DNA from: Stenotrophomonas rhizophila
GTDB taxonomy: Bacteria > Pseudomonadota > Gammaproteobacteria > Xanthomonadales > Xanthomonadaceae
Assembly (NCBI RefSeq): GCF_007667275.1
Contig: NZ_VDQT01000005.1
Span: forward strand, 366,150-430,149
Direction of reading: 5' to 3'
DNA: 64,000 nucleotides
The position numbers and the translations under genes are program-made. Shown here piece by piece: positions 26,838 through 35,397 of the stretch. Numbering within the stretch: the first letter of the stretch is position 1; the number at the start of each line of letters is the position of its first letter. Below the pieces are notes generated by a model. That model ran no database searches and was not told the origin of the DNA. It saw nothing but the letters and a program-made list of their open reading frames with translations.

Positions 26838-27782
26838 ATGCGCACGCTGTATCCCGCCATTACCCCCTACGACGTCGGCAGCCTGAAGGTCGATGATCGC
26901 CACACGCTGTATTTCGAGCAGTGCGGCAATCCGCAGGGCAAGCCGGTGGTGATGCTGCACGGCGGTCCCGGCGGCGGCTGCAGCGACAAGATGCGCCAGT
27001 TCCACGACCCGGCAAAGTACCGGATCATCCTGTTCGACCAGCGCGGCGCCGGCCGTTCCACGCCGCACGCGGACCTGGTCGACAACACCACCTGGGACCT
27101 GGTGGCCGACATCGAAAAACTGCGCGAACACCTGCAGGTGGAGCGTTGGCAGGTCTTCGGCGGCAGCTGGGGTTCCACCCTGGCGCTGGCCTACGCGCAG
27201 GCGCATCCGCAGTGCGTGACCGAGCTGGTCCTGCGCGGCATCTTCATGTTGCGCCGCTGGGAGCTGGAGTGGTTCTACCAGGAAGGCGCCAACCGCCTGT
27301 TCCCGGACGCATGGGAGCACTACCTGGCGCCGATCCCGCCGGTGGAACGCCACGACCTGATCTCCGCCTTCCACCGCCGCCTGACCAGCGACGATGAAGC
27401 GACCCGGCTGGCCGCCGCCAAGGCCTGGAGTGTGTGGGAAGGCGCGACCAGCTTCCTGCACGTGGACGCCGACTTCGTCGACAGCCATCAGGACCCGCGC
27501 TTCGCGCTGGCCTTCGCACGCATCGAGAACCACTACTTCGTCAACGGCGGCTTCTTCGAGGTCGAAGAGCAGCTGCTGCGCGACGCGCACCGCATCGCCG
27601 ACATCCCCGGGGTGATCGTGCACGGTCGCTACGACGTGGTCTGCCCGCTGCAGAACGCGTGGGAACTGCACAAGGCGTGGCCGAAATCCACGCTGGAAAT
27701 CAGCCCGGCGTCGGGTCATTCGGCGTTCGAAGCGGAGAACATCGACGCGCTGGTGCGTGCGACGGACCGGTTTGCCGGTTGA
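26838..27782 (+). CDS. pip: Proline iminopeptidase
   Basis: Cytosolic alpha/beta-hydrolase that removes N-terminal proline from peptides. 314 aa, the S33 family length of Xanthomonas Pip. Oxyanion region LHGGPGGG, nucleophile elbow GGSWGS, catalytic Asp in HGRYDVVCP and His in SGHSAFE. Lies 54 bp after prmC, same strand, probably its own or a shared transcript. Confidence 0.96.
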   Translation: MRTLYPAITPYDVGSLKVDDRHTLYFEQCGNPQGKPVVMLHGGPGGGCSDKMRQFHDPAKYRIILFDQRGAGRSTPHADLVDNTTWDLVADIEKLREHLQVERWQVFGGSWGSTLALAYAQAHPQCVTELVLRGIFMLRRWELEWFYQEGANRLFPDAWEHYLAPIPPVERHDLISAFHRRLTSDDEATRLAAAKAWSVWEGATSFLHVDADFVDSHQDPRFALAFARIENHYFVNGGFFEVEEQLLRDAHRIADIPGVIVHGRYDVVCPLQNAWELHKAWPKSTLEISPASGHSAFEAENIDALVRATDRFAG

Positions 27783-27788
27783 TCGCGT

Positions 27789-27813
27789 GGAGCCGGGCAG
27801 GGCCCGGCGCTAC
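27789..27813 (-). repeat. SMAG-type REP whose head supplies a stop codon
   Basis: Minus-strand 25-bp palindrome starting GTAGCGCCGGGCCC. The TAG of its GTAG head (27810-27812) is the stop codon of the N-formylglutamate amidohydrolase gene. It separates that gene from the convergent pip. Confidence 0.9.
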
Positions 27814-28616
27814 GTGGGCTGCAGCTGCGTCTGGAGGGTCACGAAGATCCGCGCCAGGCGCTCTGCCCAGGCGTGCTGGCCAGCGGCATCGGCAATCAGG
27901 TCCTGCCGGATCTCCAGCTCCACGTGTACCAGCCCACGGCCTTCGCCGTGCACGGGCACCGCGTAGTCGCTGCTGCTGCTGACCGAATAGGGCTGGTTGT
28001 CGCCCACCACCAGATCGCCCTCGTCGCGCAGCGCGTGCAGCAGGGCATGTGCGAAGCGCGTGTCGCGGTGGTACAGCACGCCGGCATGCCACGGCCGCGC
28101 GACGCCGTTCATCACCGGGGTGAAGCTGTGCATCATCACCAGCAGCGTCGGGCGACCGGCATCGGCGCGCGCAGCCAGCTCCGCGTCGATACGCGCGTGG
28201 TAGGGCGCATGGATCGCATCGATGCGCTGCTGCCGCTGCACGTCGGACAGCCCCGCATTGCCCGGCACCACGGTGCCGTCGCTGACCTCGGGGATCAGGG
28301 TGGGCGACGCCAGCGGCCGGTTGCAGTCGATCAGCAGGCGCGAATACGTCTGCTCGATCGCCCAGGCGTCCAGCAGCCCGGCCAGGGCCCGGGTGACCCC
28401 GCCGATGCCGATGTCCCAGCCGATATGCCGGTCCAGCTCGGCCTGCGGCAGGCCCAGGCGTTGCAGTGCCTGCGGCACCTGCTGGCCGGCATGGTCGGCG
28501 AGCAGCATGTAGGGCGACGCGCCCTGCGCCCGGTGGATCGAGTAGATCGCCGGATCATCGCGGCCCAGCAGCGGCGCTGGACCCTGCGCGCGCGAATCAG
28601 CCACGCGGCGTGCCAT
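27810..28616 (-). CDS. N-formylglutamate amidohydrolase family protein
   Basis: 268-aa zinc hydrolase of the HutG/N-formylglutamate deformylase family. Seen are LLADHAGQQVP near residue 40, HIGWDIGIGG, SRLLIDCNRPL and MMHSFTPVMNG, which carry the expected His/Asp/Glu ligands. No other histidine-utilisation gene is nearby, so the substrate may not be formylglutamate. Its start overlaps the Nudix gene end by 20 bp. The stop codon is inside a REP. Confidence 0.88.
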   Translation of the reverse strand: MARRVADSRAQGPAPLLGRDDPAIYSIHRAQGASPYMLLADHAGQQVPQALQRLGLPQAELDRHIGWDIGIGGVTRALAGLLDAWAIEQTYSRLLIDCNRPLASPTLIPEVSDGTVVPGNAGLSDVQRQQRIDAIHAPYHARIDAELAARADAGRPTLLVMMHSFTPVMNGVARPWHAGVLYHRDTRFAHALLHALRDEGDLVVGDNQPYSVSSSSDYAVPVHGEGRGLVHVELEIRQDLIADAAGQHAWAERLARIFVTLQTQLQPT

Positions 28617-29148
28617 CCAGGTGATGTTCGATCATCCACAGCCCGGCCCACAGTTTGGCGTCCAGCTGGTAGCCCTGGCCCATCTTCTCCACCAGCCAGG
28701 CCGCGGCGCCGGCGCGCGGGACCGCATGCACGGTGATGTCCTCGCTGCTGTCGCCGCCACCTTCGCCGACCCTGCGCAGGCCGGTGGCGCGCACGAAGGC
28801 GATCTTCTCGCTGCTGGCGCCGGACGAGGTCGGGCCGATCATCAGCACCTCGGCGTGGTCGGCGGTCCAGCCGGTTTCCTCTTCCAGTTCGCGTACCGCC
28901 GAGGCTTCGATCGATTCACCCGCATCGATGTCGCCGACCAGGCCGGCCGGCATTTCGATGGTCCGGGCCTGCAGCGGTACGCGGAACTGTTCGACGAACA
29001 GCACGTGGTCGTCGGGAGTGACCGCGATGATGATCGCCGCCAGCCCGCCGGCATGGGTGCGCTCGCTGTATTCCCACGTGCCGCGCAGCACCATGCGCTG
29101 GTACTTGCCTTCGTAGACGACCTTCGGGGCTTGCGTGTCGGGGCTCAT
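28597..29148 (-). CDS. Nudix hydrolase, ADP-ribose pyrophosphatase-like
   Basis: 183 aa with a complete Nudix box spanning Gly72 to Trp94: GDIDAGE, then RELEEETGW, fitting GX5EX7REUXEEXGU exactly. The flanking MPAGLVGDID and TSSGASSEKIAFVRATGL resemble NudE/NudF-type ADP-sugar pyrophosphatases. Overlaps the exonuclease gene by four bases and the amidohydrolase by 20, indicating one operon. The exact substrate is inferred only. Confidence 0.92.
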   Translation of the reverse strand: MSPDTQAPKVVYEGKYQRMVLRGTWEYSERTHAGGLAAIIIAVTPDDHVLFVEQFRVPLQARTIEMPAGLVGDIDAGESIEASAVRELEEETGWTADHAEVLMIGPTSSGASSEKIAFVRATGLRRVGEGGGDSSEDITVHAVPRAGAAAWLVEKMGQGYQLDAKLWAGLWMIEHHLDGTPRG

Positions 29149-30086
29149 GCGAACTCACTGGCAGGTAGGGAGGGGTCGGAGAGGCCGGCGGCGGTGAACA
29201 ACCGGCGCCGGGTCAACGGGCCGAAGCGCAGCGCTTCGCACAGGCCCTGCAGCATCTGCGGGTCGGCGCTGGTGCGGCTGAAATCGGCCTGTGCCGCATC
29301 CAGCGGGGCATCCAGCGAAATCGTGGTCAGCTGCCGCCACAGCAGCGCGTGTTCGCGCTGCTCGCGCAGCCGCACCGCCATCTGCGCGGCACCGCGCAGG
29401 CGCAGGAACGGCACTTCGTCCAGGCGTTCGTACAGGGTGTCCAGGCTGCCGAAATGGGCCAGCAGCACCGCGGCGGACTTGGCGCCCACGCCGGTCACGC
29501 CGGGGATGTTGTCGACCGCATCGCCGCACAGCGCCAGGTAGTCGGCGATCTGGTGCGCATGCACGCCATGGCGTGCCTTCACCCCGGCCATGCCCCAGCG
29601 CTGGTTGCGTGCGTAGTCCCACTGTTCGTCATGTTCGAACAGCAGCTGCGACAGGTCCTTGTCAGCCGAGACGATCACCCCGCGCATGCCGGCCGGGCGG
29701 CGCGCATGCAGGGCGCTGCCGATCAGGTCGTCCGCTTCGTATTCGTGGTGGGCCAGCACGGCCAGGCCCAGCGCCGCACACAGGGCCTTGCAGTGGGCGA
29801 ACTGGCGCCGCAGCGCGTCGGGGGCCGGGTCGCGGTTGGCCTTGTAGGCGGCATACAGGCCGTGCCGGAAGCAGCTGTCGAGGGCTTCGTCGAAGGCGAT
29901 GGCGATGTGCCGGGGGCGTTCACGCTCGAGCAGGTCGAGCAGGAAGCGGGCAAAGCCGTGCACCGCGTTGGTCGGCCAGCCCTGCTGGTCCTGGAACTCG
30001 TCGGGCATCGAATGCCAGGCGCGGAACACGTACAGGCTGGCGTCGACCAGGTACAGCGGGGTGCGCACGGGAGCGAGGTCGGACAC
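29145..30086 (-). CDS. 5'-3' exonuclease / flap endonuclease (Xni-like)
   Basis: 313-aa stand-alone 5'-nuclease of the Pol I N-domain/ExoIX family. Metal-site acids are in LYLVDASLYVFRAWH, FDEALDSCFRHGLYAAYKANR, EYEADDLIGSAL and VSADKDLSQLL; the helix-hairpin-helix GDAVDNIPGVTGVGAKSA binds DNA. It has no polymerase domain. Likely processes flaps or RNA primers redundantly with Pol I. It abuts nitroreductase (0 bp) and overlaps the Nudix gene. Confidence 0.92.
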   Translation of the reverse strand: MSDLAPVRTPLYLVDASLYVFRAWHSMPDEFQDQQGWPTNAVHGFARFLLDLLERERPRHIAIAFDEALDSCFRHGLYAAYKANRDPAPDALRRQFAHCKALCAALGLAVLAHHEYEADDLIGSALHARRPAGMRGVIVSADKDLSQLLFEHDEQWDYARNQRWGMAGVKARHGVHAHQIADYLALCGDAVDNIPGVTGVGAKSAAVLLAHFGSLDTLYERLDEVPFLRLRGAAQMAVRLREQREHALLWRQLTTISLDAPLDAAQADFSRTSADPQMLQGLCEALRFGPLTRRRLFTAAGLSDPSLPASEFA

Positions 30087-30662
30087 TCAGCCCACCCAGT
30101 CCTGCAGCAACGCGGCCGGATCGGGACGCTCGCGTTCGGGGACGTCGACTTTCGGGGTTCCGATATGGATGAAGCCGGCAATGCCTTCGTGCGCGGCCAG
30201 GCCCAGGTGGGCGTGCACGGCGGGGTCGAACGCCATCCACGCGGTCAGCCACTGCGCGCCAAAGCCCAGCGCCTGGGCGGCCTGCAGCAGGGCGAAGCAG
30301 ACGCAGCCCGCGGTCATCAGCTGCTCCTGTTCGGGCACTTTCGGGCTCGGGGTCGGGCTGGCGATGACGGCGATGATCAGCGGGGCGTGGCTGAAGCGCT
30401 GGCGATCCTTGTCCACCTGCGCGTCGGAGGCGGTGGGGTCGCGCTCGCGGCTGCGCTGGGCCAGGAACTCGCCCAGGCGATGGCGGGCGTCGCCGGCAAT
30501 GCGCAGGAACCGGAACGGCACCCGCTTGCCGTGGTCGGGCACCCGTACCGCCGAGGCCAGCATCCGCTGCAGGGTGGCCGGGTCCGGTCCGGGGGCGCCC
30601 AGTTGCAGGGCAGGGACCGAACGGCGGGCGTCCAGGGCGTGCAGCGCGGGGGAGTCGAGCAT
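30087..30662 (-). CDS. Nitroreductase family protein (YdjA-like)
   Basis: 191-aa FMN-dependent oxidoreductase of the small NfsB/YdjA type: LDARRSVP flavin-phosphate loop at the N-terminus, VRVPDHGKRVPFRF, and AAQALGFGAQWLT with GFIHIGTPK near the C-terminus. Electron acceptor unknown. Presumed first gene of the nitroreductase-exonuclease-Nudix-amidohydrolase operon, with no gap to the next gene. Confidence 0.9.
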   Translation of the reverse strand: MLDSPALHALDARRSVPALQLGAPGPDPATLQRMLASAVRVPDHGKRVPFRFLRIAGDARHRLGEFLAQRSRERDPTASDAQVDKDRQRFSHAPLIIAVIASPTPSPKVPEQEQLMTAGCVCFALLQAAQALGFGAQWLTAWMAFDPAVHAHLGLAAHEGIAGFIHIGTPKVDVPERERPDPAALLQDWVG

Positions 30663-30991
30663 GGGGTCTCAGCGAGGCGATTCGGTGCCTCGATTATAGT
30701 CCCGGCGGTTTATGACACGGGATTGGGGCATCTCCAGACCATTTGCGACAAAGCGTGATGAACCGCACCTAATTAATGGCACTCCTTCACGTCGCTGTAC
30801 TCGCTTCCCACCCGCGCTGGCCTTACGATACAAGGCCTGCCGTACCCGGTCATGAGGTTCAAAGTGAGGACTGATTCACTTTCCCGTACCGGCGGGCCGT
30901 CCTACCATTCGTATGCTGGCGTCTTGGGGACGCCCGCGTCCGTCGTATCCATGCTGCATCCTGTACCAGCGAGGGTGGGGAGCCTTTTCGC
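30663..30991. other. Divergent intergenic region, nitroreductase and DUF1631
   Basis: 329 bp with both transcripts starting outward. I see an inverted repeat AAAGTGA / TCACTTT (30861-30882) and an AT-rich CCTAATTAATGG (30768-30779) as possible promoter material. No REP, no convincing small gene. A GGGGAG ribosome site precedes the DUF1631 ATG. Confidence 0.5.
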
Positions 30992-33301
30992 ATGATCGCC
31001 ACGCCCACCAATCCGGGGCAACCGGGCCGCGACCCGGCGCTGTTGAAGCTTGCGCGCGAGGCGGCCCTGCCGGGCTTGGCCGAGTCGTTCGCGACCGTGC
31101 TGGCCCGCTTCGACGACGTGCTGTTCGACCGTGCCGGTACCGCTGGCGCGTCGCAGCTGCTGTTCCTGGACGGGATGCGTGAACTGCGCCGGCGTCGCGA
31201 GGACATCGTGGGCGGCTTCCGTGGCCACCTGGCCCAGGCCTGGGACGCGCTGGAACGCGGTGCGCCGCTGTCGGCCGAAGCGACCCTGGCCGGGCAGGTG
31301 GAAGAAGGGCTGAGCCTGGTGCCCGAGCATGTGCTGGAATCGCGGCTGGCGGTGCGCAACTTCGCCACCGTGCTGCTGCGCGACTGGAAGCCGGTACTGG
31401 GCCGCCTTGATCGCCGCCTGGGGTGGATCGCGGGCGGGCTGGAGCTGGACCCCGACAGCAACCCGATCAGCCCCGAACATATCGGCGTGGCCATCCATGA
31501 GGCCTTTGCCGGCTGTGAACTGGCCCCGGAAGTGCGCCTGGTCCTGATCAAGCTGTGCGAGCGCGACCTGCACGCGCCGATCGGCAAGCGCTACGAGAAA
31601 CTGGACGAACAACTGGCCGCTGCCGGTGTGATGCCGCAGATGGCGGCGCCGCGCCGCACTGCGCCGCGCCCGCCGTCTCCACGCCAGGAGCTGGACGAGC
31701 TGGTCGAGGCGCTGGAAGGCGAACAGGGCGGTGCCGACGATGGCGCGGCGCCGGCCTGGGCACGCCGCTTTGCCGACCGCTGGGCGGCCAGCCGTGGCCG
31801 CATGCAGTCCGCGCAGGCGGCGCAGGACCGGGCCGGTGACGGCGCCGACGGCATGAGCGGCAACCAGGGCATGCTGCTGGAAGCGCTGCACGAACTGCTG
31901 CAGCAGACCCGGCACGTCCGCGAAGACGCGACGTCCGCGGCCAGCGTGGCGGTGGGCCAGCAACGCCCGCTCAGCCAGCGCGAGATGATGTCGGTGCTAT
32001 CGCTGCTGCAGGCCACACCGAGTGCGACGCTGCGCGCGGCGATCGGCGAAGATGGCGAGTCGCTGGCGCAGCGGCTGAAGAGCGAGGTGTTGTCGGGGGC
32101 GACCCGGCTGGGCGTGGACCCGGCGCAGGCGCGGCTGGACCCGCAGGACGAGGATGCGATCGATCTGGTCGGCATGCTGTTCGATGTGATGCTGGACGAG
32201 CGCGACTTGGAGGGACGTTCGCGTGAGCTGATCGGCCGCCTGGTGGTGCCGTTCGTGAAGGTGGCGATGCTCGACCGCCGCATGTTCGTGCAGAAGACCC
32301 ATCCGGCGCGCAAGCTGCTCAATTCGCTGGCCGAGGCCTGCGAAGGCAATACCGGCGAGAGCCAGGCCGAGCGGGTGTTGATGGGCAAGGTCGAGGAGAT
32401 CATTGAACGGCTGGTGGCCGAGTTCAACGAGAACCTGGCGATCTTCCTGACCCTGGAAGAAGAATTCCGCGATTTCCTGGCCCAGCACCGGCGCCGCATC
32501 GAGATCGCCGAGCGCCGCGCGGCGGAGACCCAGCGCGGGCAGGAAAAGCTGGAGGTCGCACGCAGCCGTGCGGCCTCGGAACTGGATTGGCGCATTGCCG
32601 ATACGACGTTGCCGCAGGCGATCGGCGAGTTCCTGCGCCAGCCGTGGCAGCACCACCTGACCCTGGCGGTGCTGCGCGAGGGCGACGATGGCGCGTCGGT
32701 GAGCGAGGCGTTGGCGTTGGCCGACGGGGTATTGGAGGAAGTGGCGGAGGCGCGCCGGCACGTGGTCGGCAAGCCGTGGCTGCAGGCGTGGCACCCGGTG
32801 CTGCGCAAGGTATTCGCCAGCGTCGGCGTGCATGCCGACGGCGCTACGGCAGCGATCGATTCGCTGCACGACACGCTGCAGTCGATTGCCGAGTCGCGCC
32901 CGGAGCTGGAACGCGCGCTGCCGGAGCTGCCGCAGGTGGTACTGCCGGCGCCGCCAGCGGCGGACAGTGCGGGGGTCGAGCTGGGCGGCAAGGTCGACGT
33001 GACCGATTTCGACAACGCCGATGCGGACCGCTTCCGCGGGCTGGAGATCGGCAGCTGGCTGGACTTCGTGGACAAGGACGGCAAGGTGCAGGCGGGCAAG
33101 CTGTCCTGGGTAAGCCCGATTTCGCAGCGCCTGTTGTTCGTGAACCGCCGCGGCGTGCGTTTCTGCGTGGCCTCGCCCGAAGAGCTGGCGGTGATGGTGC
33201 GGCTGGGCCGCCTGCGCGCGCACATCGACGACGGCGCCTTCGACAGCGCCATGCAGGGCGTGATCGACCGCCTGGACACCAAGGGCGCAACGGTTCACTG
33301 A
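30992..33301 (+). CDS. DUF1631 family protein
   Basis: 769-aa cytosolic protein matching the DUF1631 family (thymidine-phosphorylase-like misnomer in some databases), function unknown. Mostly helical with a charged coiled-coil stretch around residues 490-540. The C-terminal ~90 residues (IGSWLDFVDKDGKVQAGKLS, then RLLFVNRRGVRF) look like a small beta-barrel reminiscent of PilZ-type domains, an inference that would suggest nucleotide-second-messenger sensing. Stands alone, no operon partner. Confidence 0.82.
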   Translation: MIATPTNPGQPGRDPALLKLAREAALPGLAESFATVLARFDDVLFDRAGTAGASQLLFLDGMRELRRRREDIVGGFRGHLAQAWDALERGAPLSAEATLAGQVEEGLSLVPEHVLESRLAVRNFATVLLRDWKPVLGRLDRRLGWIAGGLELDPDSNPISPEHIGVAIHEAFAGCELAPEVRLVLIKLCERDLHAPIGKRYEKLDEQLAAAGVMPQMAAPRRTAPRPPSPRQELDELVEALEGEQGGADDGAAPAWARRFADRWAASRGRMQSAQAAQDRAGDGADGMSGNQGMLLEALHELLQQTRHVREDATSAASVAVGQQRPLSQREMMSVLSLLQATPSATLRAAIGEDGESLAQRLKSEVLSGATRLGVDPAQARLDPQDEDAIDLVGMLFDVMLDERDLEGRSRELIGRLVVPFVKVAMLDRRMFVQKTHPARKLLNSLAEACEGNTGESQAERVLMGKVEEIIERLVAEFNENLAIFLTLEEEFRDFLAQHRRRIEIAERRAAETQRGQEKLEVARSRAASELDWRIADTTLPQAIGEFLRQPWQHHLTLAVLREGDDGASVSEALALADGVLEEVAEARRHVVGKPWLQAWHPVLRKVFASVGVHADGATAAIDSLHDTLQSIAESRPELERALPELPQVVLPAPPAADSAGVELGGKVDVTDFDNADADRFRGLEIGSWLDFVDKDGKVQAGKLSWVSPISQRLLFVNRRGVRFCVASPEELAVMVRLGRLRAHIDDGAFDSAMQGVIDRLDTKGATVH

Positions 33302-33369
33302 CGTCAACTTCAACGGCAGCGTTTCGGTTGCTACGTGCCGACCCCCCCCCTATGGTGGGCCGCGCGCCG

Positions 33370-33436
33370 GTAGAGTCGGTTCCCAAACGACTGCCATCGC
33401 ACGCTCCGCGCCCGGTAACGCATGAAAATCATCGGC
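33370..33436 (+). repeat. Isolated right end of the composite repeat
   Basis: A GTAGAGTCGGTTCCC REP (33370-33394, imperfect palindrome) followed by CCCGGTAACGCATGAAAATC. The same order is found on the minus strand at 20439-20505 and 58770-58834 at the right end of composite copies A and B. Only this end is present here, in the 223-bp gap before pntAa. Confidence 0.75.
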
Positions 33437-33524
33437 GTAGGCTTTTGATCTTCGATGGGCACCACCTCCCCCCACGCGCCACTCAGGGTACGATCACCCC
33501 ACCTACCGCTGCTCGGGGACATGC

Positions 33525-34604
33525 ATGGCTGTCGAGGTGTTGGTACTGAGGGAACGTGCGCCGGGCGAACGGCGCGTTGCGATGACCCCGGAAACGGCGC
33601 GCAAGCTGATCGCGCTCGGCGCGACGGCGTGGTTCGAACCCGGCGCCGGACGTCTGGCTGGCTTCCCCGATGCGGCCTATCTCGAGGCCGGCGCGCAGTT
33701 GGCCGACGATGGGCGCCTCGCCCAAGCCGACATCGTGCTGTGCGTGCAGCCGCCGGAGACCGCAAGGCTGGGTGCGCTCAAGAACGGCGCCAGCCTGGTC
33801 GGCATGCTGCACCCGCAGGCCGATGCCGAACGGGCGGGGATGATCCAGTCGCGCGGGCTGCAGGCGTTTCCGCTGGAACGGTTGCCGCGCACCACGCGCG
33901 CGCAGTCGATGGACGTGCTGAGTTCGCAGGCGGGCATGGCGGGATACAAGGCCACGCTGATCGCCGCTCAGCTGGCACCGCGCTTCTTCCCGATGCTGAC
34001 CACCGCCGCGGGCACGATCCGTCCGTCACGGGTGCTGGTGGTGGGCGCGGGCGTGGCCGGCCTGCAGGCCGTTGCCACCGCACGCCGGCTGGGTGCGCAG
34101 GTGGAGGGCTTCGATGTCCGTCCGGAAACGCGCGAGCAGATCGAGTCGCTGGGGGGAAAATTCCTCGACCTGGGAGTCAGTGCGGTAGGCGAGGGAGGGT
34201 ATGCGCGGCCGTTGACCGATGACGAGCGGGCCGAGCAGCAGCGCCGGCTGGGTGAGCACCTGCGGCTGGTCGATGTGGTGATCTGTACCGCTGCGGTCCC
34301 TGGGCGGCCGGCGCCGAAGATCGTCACCAGCGCGATGGTGCAGGGCATGCGCCCGGGCAGCGTGATCGTGGACCTGGCGGCGGAAACCGGCGGCAACTGC
34401 GAGGCCACGCGACCGGGCGAAACCATCGAGGTGGACGGGGTGGTGGTGGACGGGCCGTTGAACCTGGCCAGCCAGGGCGCGGTGCATGCCAGTGAGATGT
34501 ATGCGCGCAACCTGTACAACTTCGTGGCGCTGTTCCTGAAGGACGGGGCGCTGGCCTTCGACTGGGACGACGAGCTGCTGGCAAAGACGCGCTGGGTGGC
34601 CTAG
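33525..34604 (+). CDS. pntAa: NAD(P) transhydrogenase subunit alpha part 1
   Basis: Cytosolic NAD(H)-binding domain I of the proton-translocating transhydrogenase. 359 aa with the alanine-dehydrogenase/PNT fold: RERAPGERRVAMTPE at the N-terminus, VLVVGAGVAGLQAVATARRLGA dinucleotide motif and the mobile-loop region. The membrane domain is on a separate gene (pntAb, 36.1 kb), the split arrangement known from Rhodospirillum-type enzymes. Unusually, three genes on the opposite strand lie between the two parts. Confidence 0.95.
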   Translation: MAVEVLVLRERAPGERRVAMTPETARKLIALGATAWFEPGAGRLAGFPDAAYLEAGAQLADDGRLAQADIVLCVQPPETARLGALKNGASLVGMLHPQADAERAGMIQSRGLQAFPLERLPRTTRAQSMDVLSSQAGMAGYKATLIAAQLAPRFFPMLTTAAGTIRPSRVLVVGAGVAGLQAVATARRLGAQVEGFDVRPETREQIESLGGKFLDLGVSAVGEGGYARPLTDDERAEQQRRLGEHLRLVDVVICTAAVPGRPAPKIVTSAMVQGMRPGSVIVDLAAETGGNCEATRPGETIEVDGVVVDGPLNLASQGAVHASEMYARNLYNFVALFLKDGALAFDWDDELLAKTRWVA

Positions 34605-34621
34605 GCGCGCCGCGTCCTCGC

Positions 34622-34646
34622 GCAGCCACGCAGGGCGTGGCTCTAC
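34622..34646 (-). repeat. SMAG-type REP whose head supplies a stop codon
   Basis: Minus-strand 25-bp palindrome of the GTAGAGCCACGC subtype. The TAG of its head (34643-34645) is the stop of the DUF3106 gene. Lies between convergent pntAa and that gene. Confidence 0.9.
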
Positions 34647-35068
34647 CGTTGTCCCGGCGGGAGCTCCTTCGCCGGGTTGGCCTTCAACCACTCCTGCCGC
34701 TGCTCCGGGGTCATTTTCTCCCAGCGCTCGCGCAACGCGTCGCGCTGCGCAGGGGTCATGCTGCGCATCTGCGCGAACAGCACGCGCGCCTGCTCCCGCT
34801 GTTCCGGGCTCATGTTCTCGAAGCGGTGGCGGCCGCGGCGGGCCAGTTCGCGCTGCTCGGGGGTCATGCCCTGCCAGCGCTGGCCATGCTGCAGCATGCG
34901 TTCGCGTTGCGGCGGCGGCGCGTCGTTCCAGCGGTCGCGCACCGGCGCGATCAGCGCCTCGCGCTGCTGCGGGGTGAGCTTGTCCCACTCCGGCAGCGCC
35001 GAAGTCTGGGCGCCGCTGGCCGCGCTCAGCGACAGCAGCACCAGCGCCAGGGTCAGTCGCGGTTTCAT
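34643..35068 (-). CDS. Periplasmic DUF3106 protein with repeated TPEQR motifs
   Basis: 141 aa with a signal peptide (MKPRLTLALVLLSLSAASGAQ). The mature chain is a series of charged helices, each beginning LTPQQR, MTPEQR, MSPEQR, MTPAQR or MTPEQR, ending KELPPGQR. LTPEQ-type repeats recall Spy/CpxP/ZraP periplasmic chaperones or metal sensors. Third gene of the sigma factor cluster, two bases after the membrane protein. A role as periplasmic partner of that membrane protein is inference. The start at 35068 has a GGAGTG ribosome site. Confidence 0.85.
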   Translation of the reverse strand: MKPRLTLALVLLSLSAASGAQTSALPEWDKLTPQQREALIAPVRDRWNDAPPPQRERMLQHGQRWQGMTPEQRELARRGRHRFENMSPEQREQARVLFAQMRSMTPAQRDALRERWEKMTPEQRQEWLKANPAKELPPGQR

Positions 35069-35070
35069 GT

Positions 35071-35397
35071 TCACTCCATTGCCAGGTCGGTGGCGCCCAG
35101 CCACAGGTACAGGTCCGGATTCTCGTCCAGCAGCTCGCTGCTGTCATCCGGGGCGACGGCGGCCATCTGCGCTGGCGGTGCGGCCGGCGGACGGGCGGTG
35201 AAGCTGATGCCCAGGCCCAGCGCCACCACCAGCGAACAGGCCGTGGCCAGCCACCAGCCGTGCGCGCGTGCGCGCTGCGGGGCCTGCCGTGCGGCGCGCA
35301 ACCGGGCCAGCGTGGCCGGGGAAAGCTGGTTCACCGCATGCATGTGCAGCTGCTGCAGGGCGGCGTCGCCGGGAAGCGGGGTGTTGGGGCGGCTCAC
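35071..35397 (-). CDS. Single-pass membrane protein, candidate anti-sigma factor
   Basis: 108 aa. About 46 cytosolic residues, one transmembrane helix (WWLATACSLVVALGLGISF) and a ~40-residue periplasmic tail rich in Ala/Pro then Asp/Glu. No zinc-binding HxxxCxxC anti-sigma motif. Start overlaps the sigma factor stop (ATGA), the classic layout of sigma/anti-sigma pairs; DUF3619-like membership is possible but not certain. Confidence 0.75.
   Translation of the reverse strand: MSRPNTPLPGDAALQQLHMHAVNQLSPATLARLRAARQAPQRARAHGWWLATACSLVVALGLGISFTARPPAAPPAQMAAVAPDDSSELLDENPDLYLWLGATDLAME

Noticed and set aside
30777..30791. Sigma-54 promoter before DUF1631 (TGGCAC element)
   Set aside because: The -24 part fits, but the -12 position has no GC at the required spacing.
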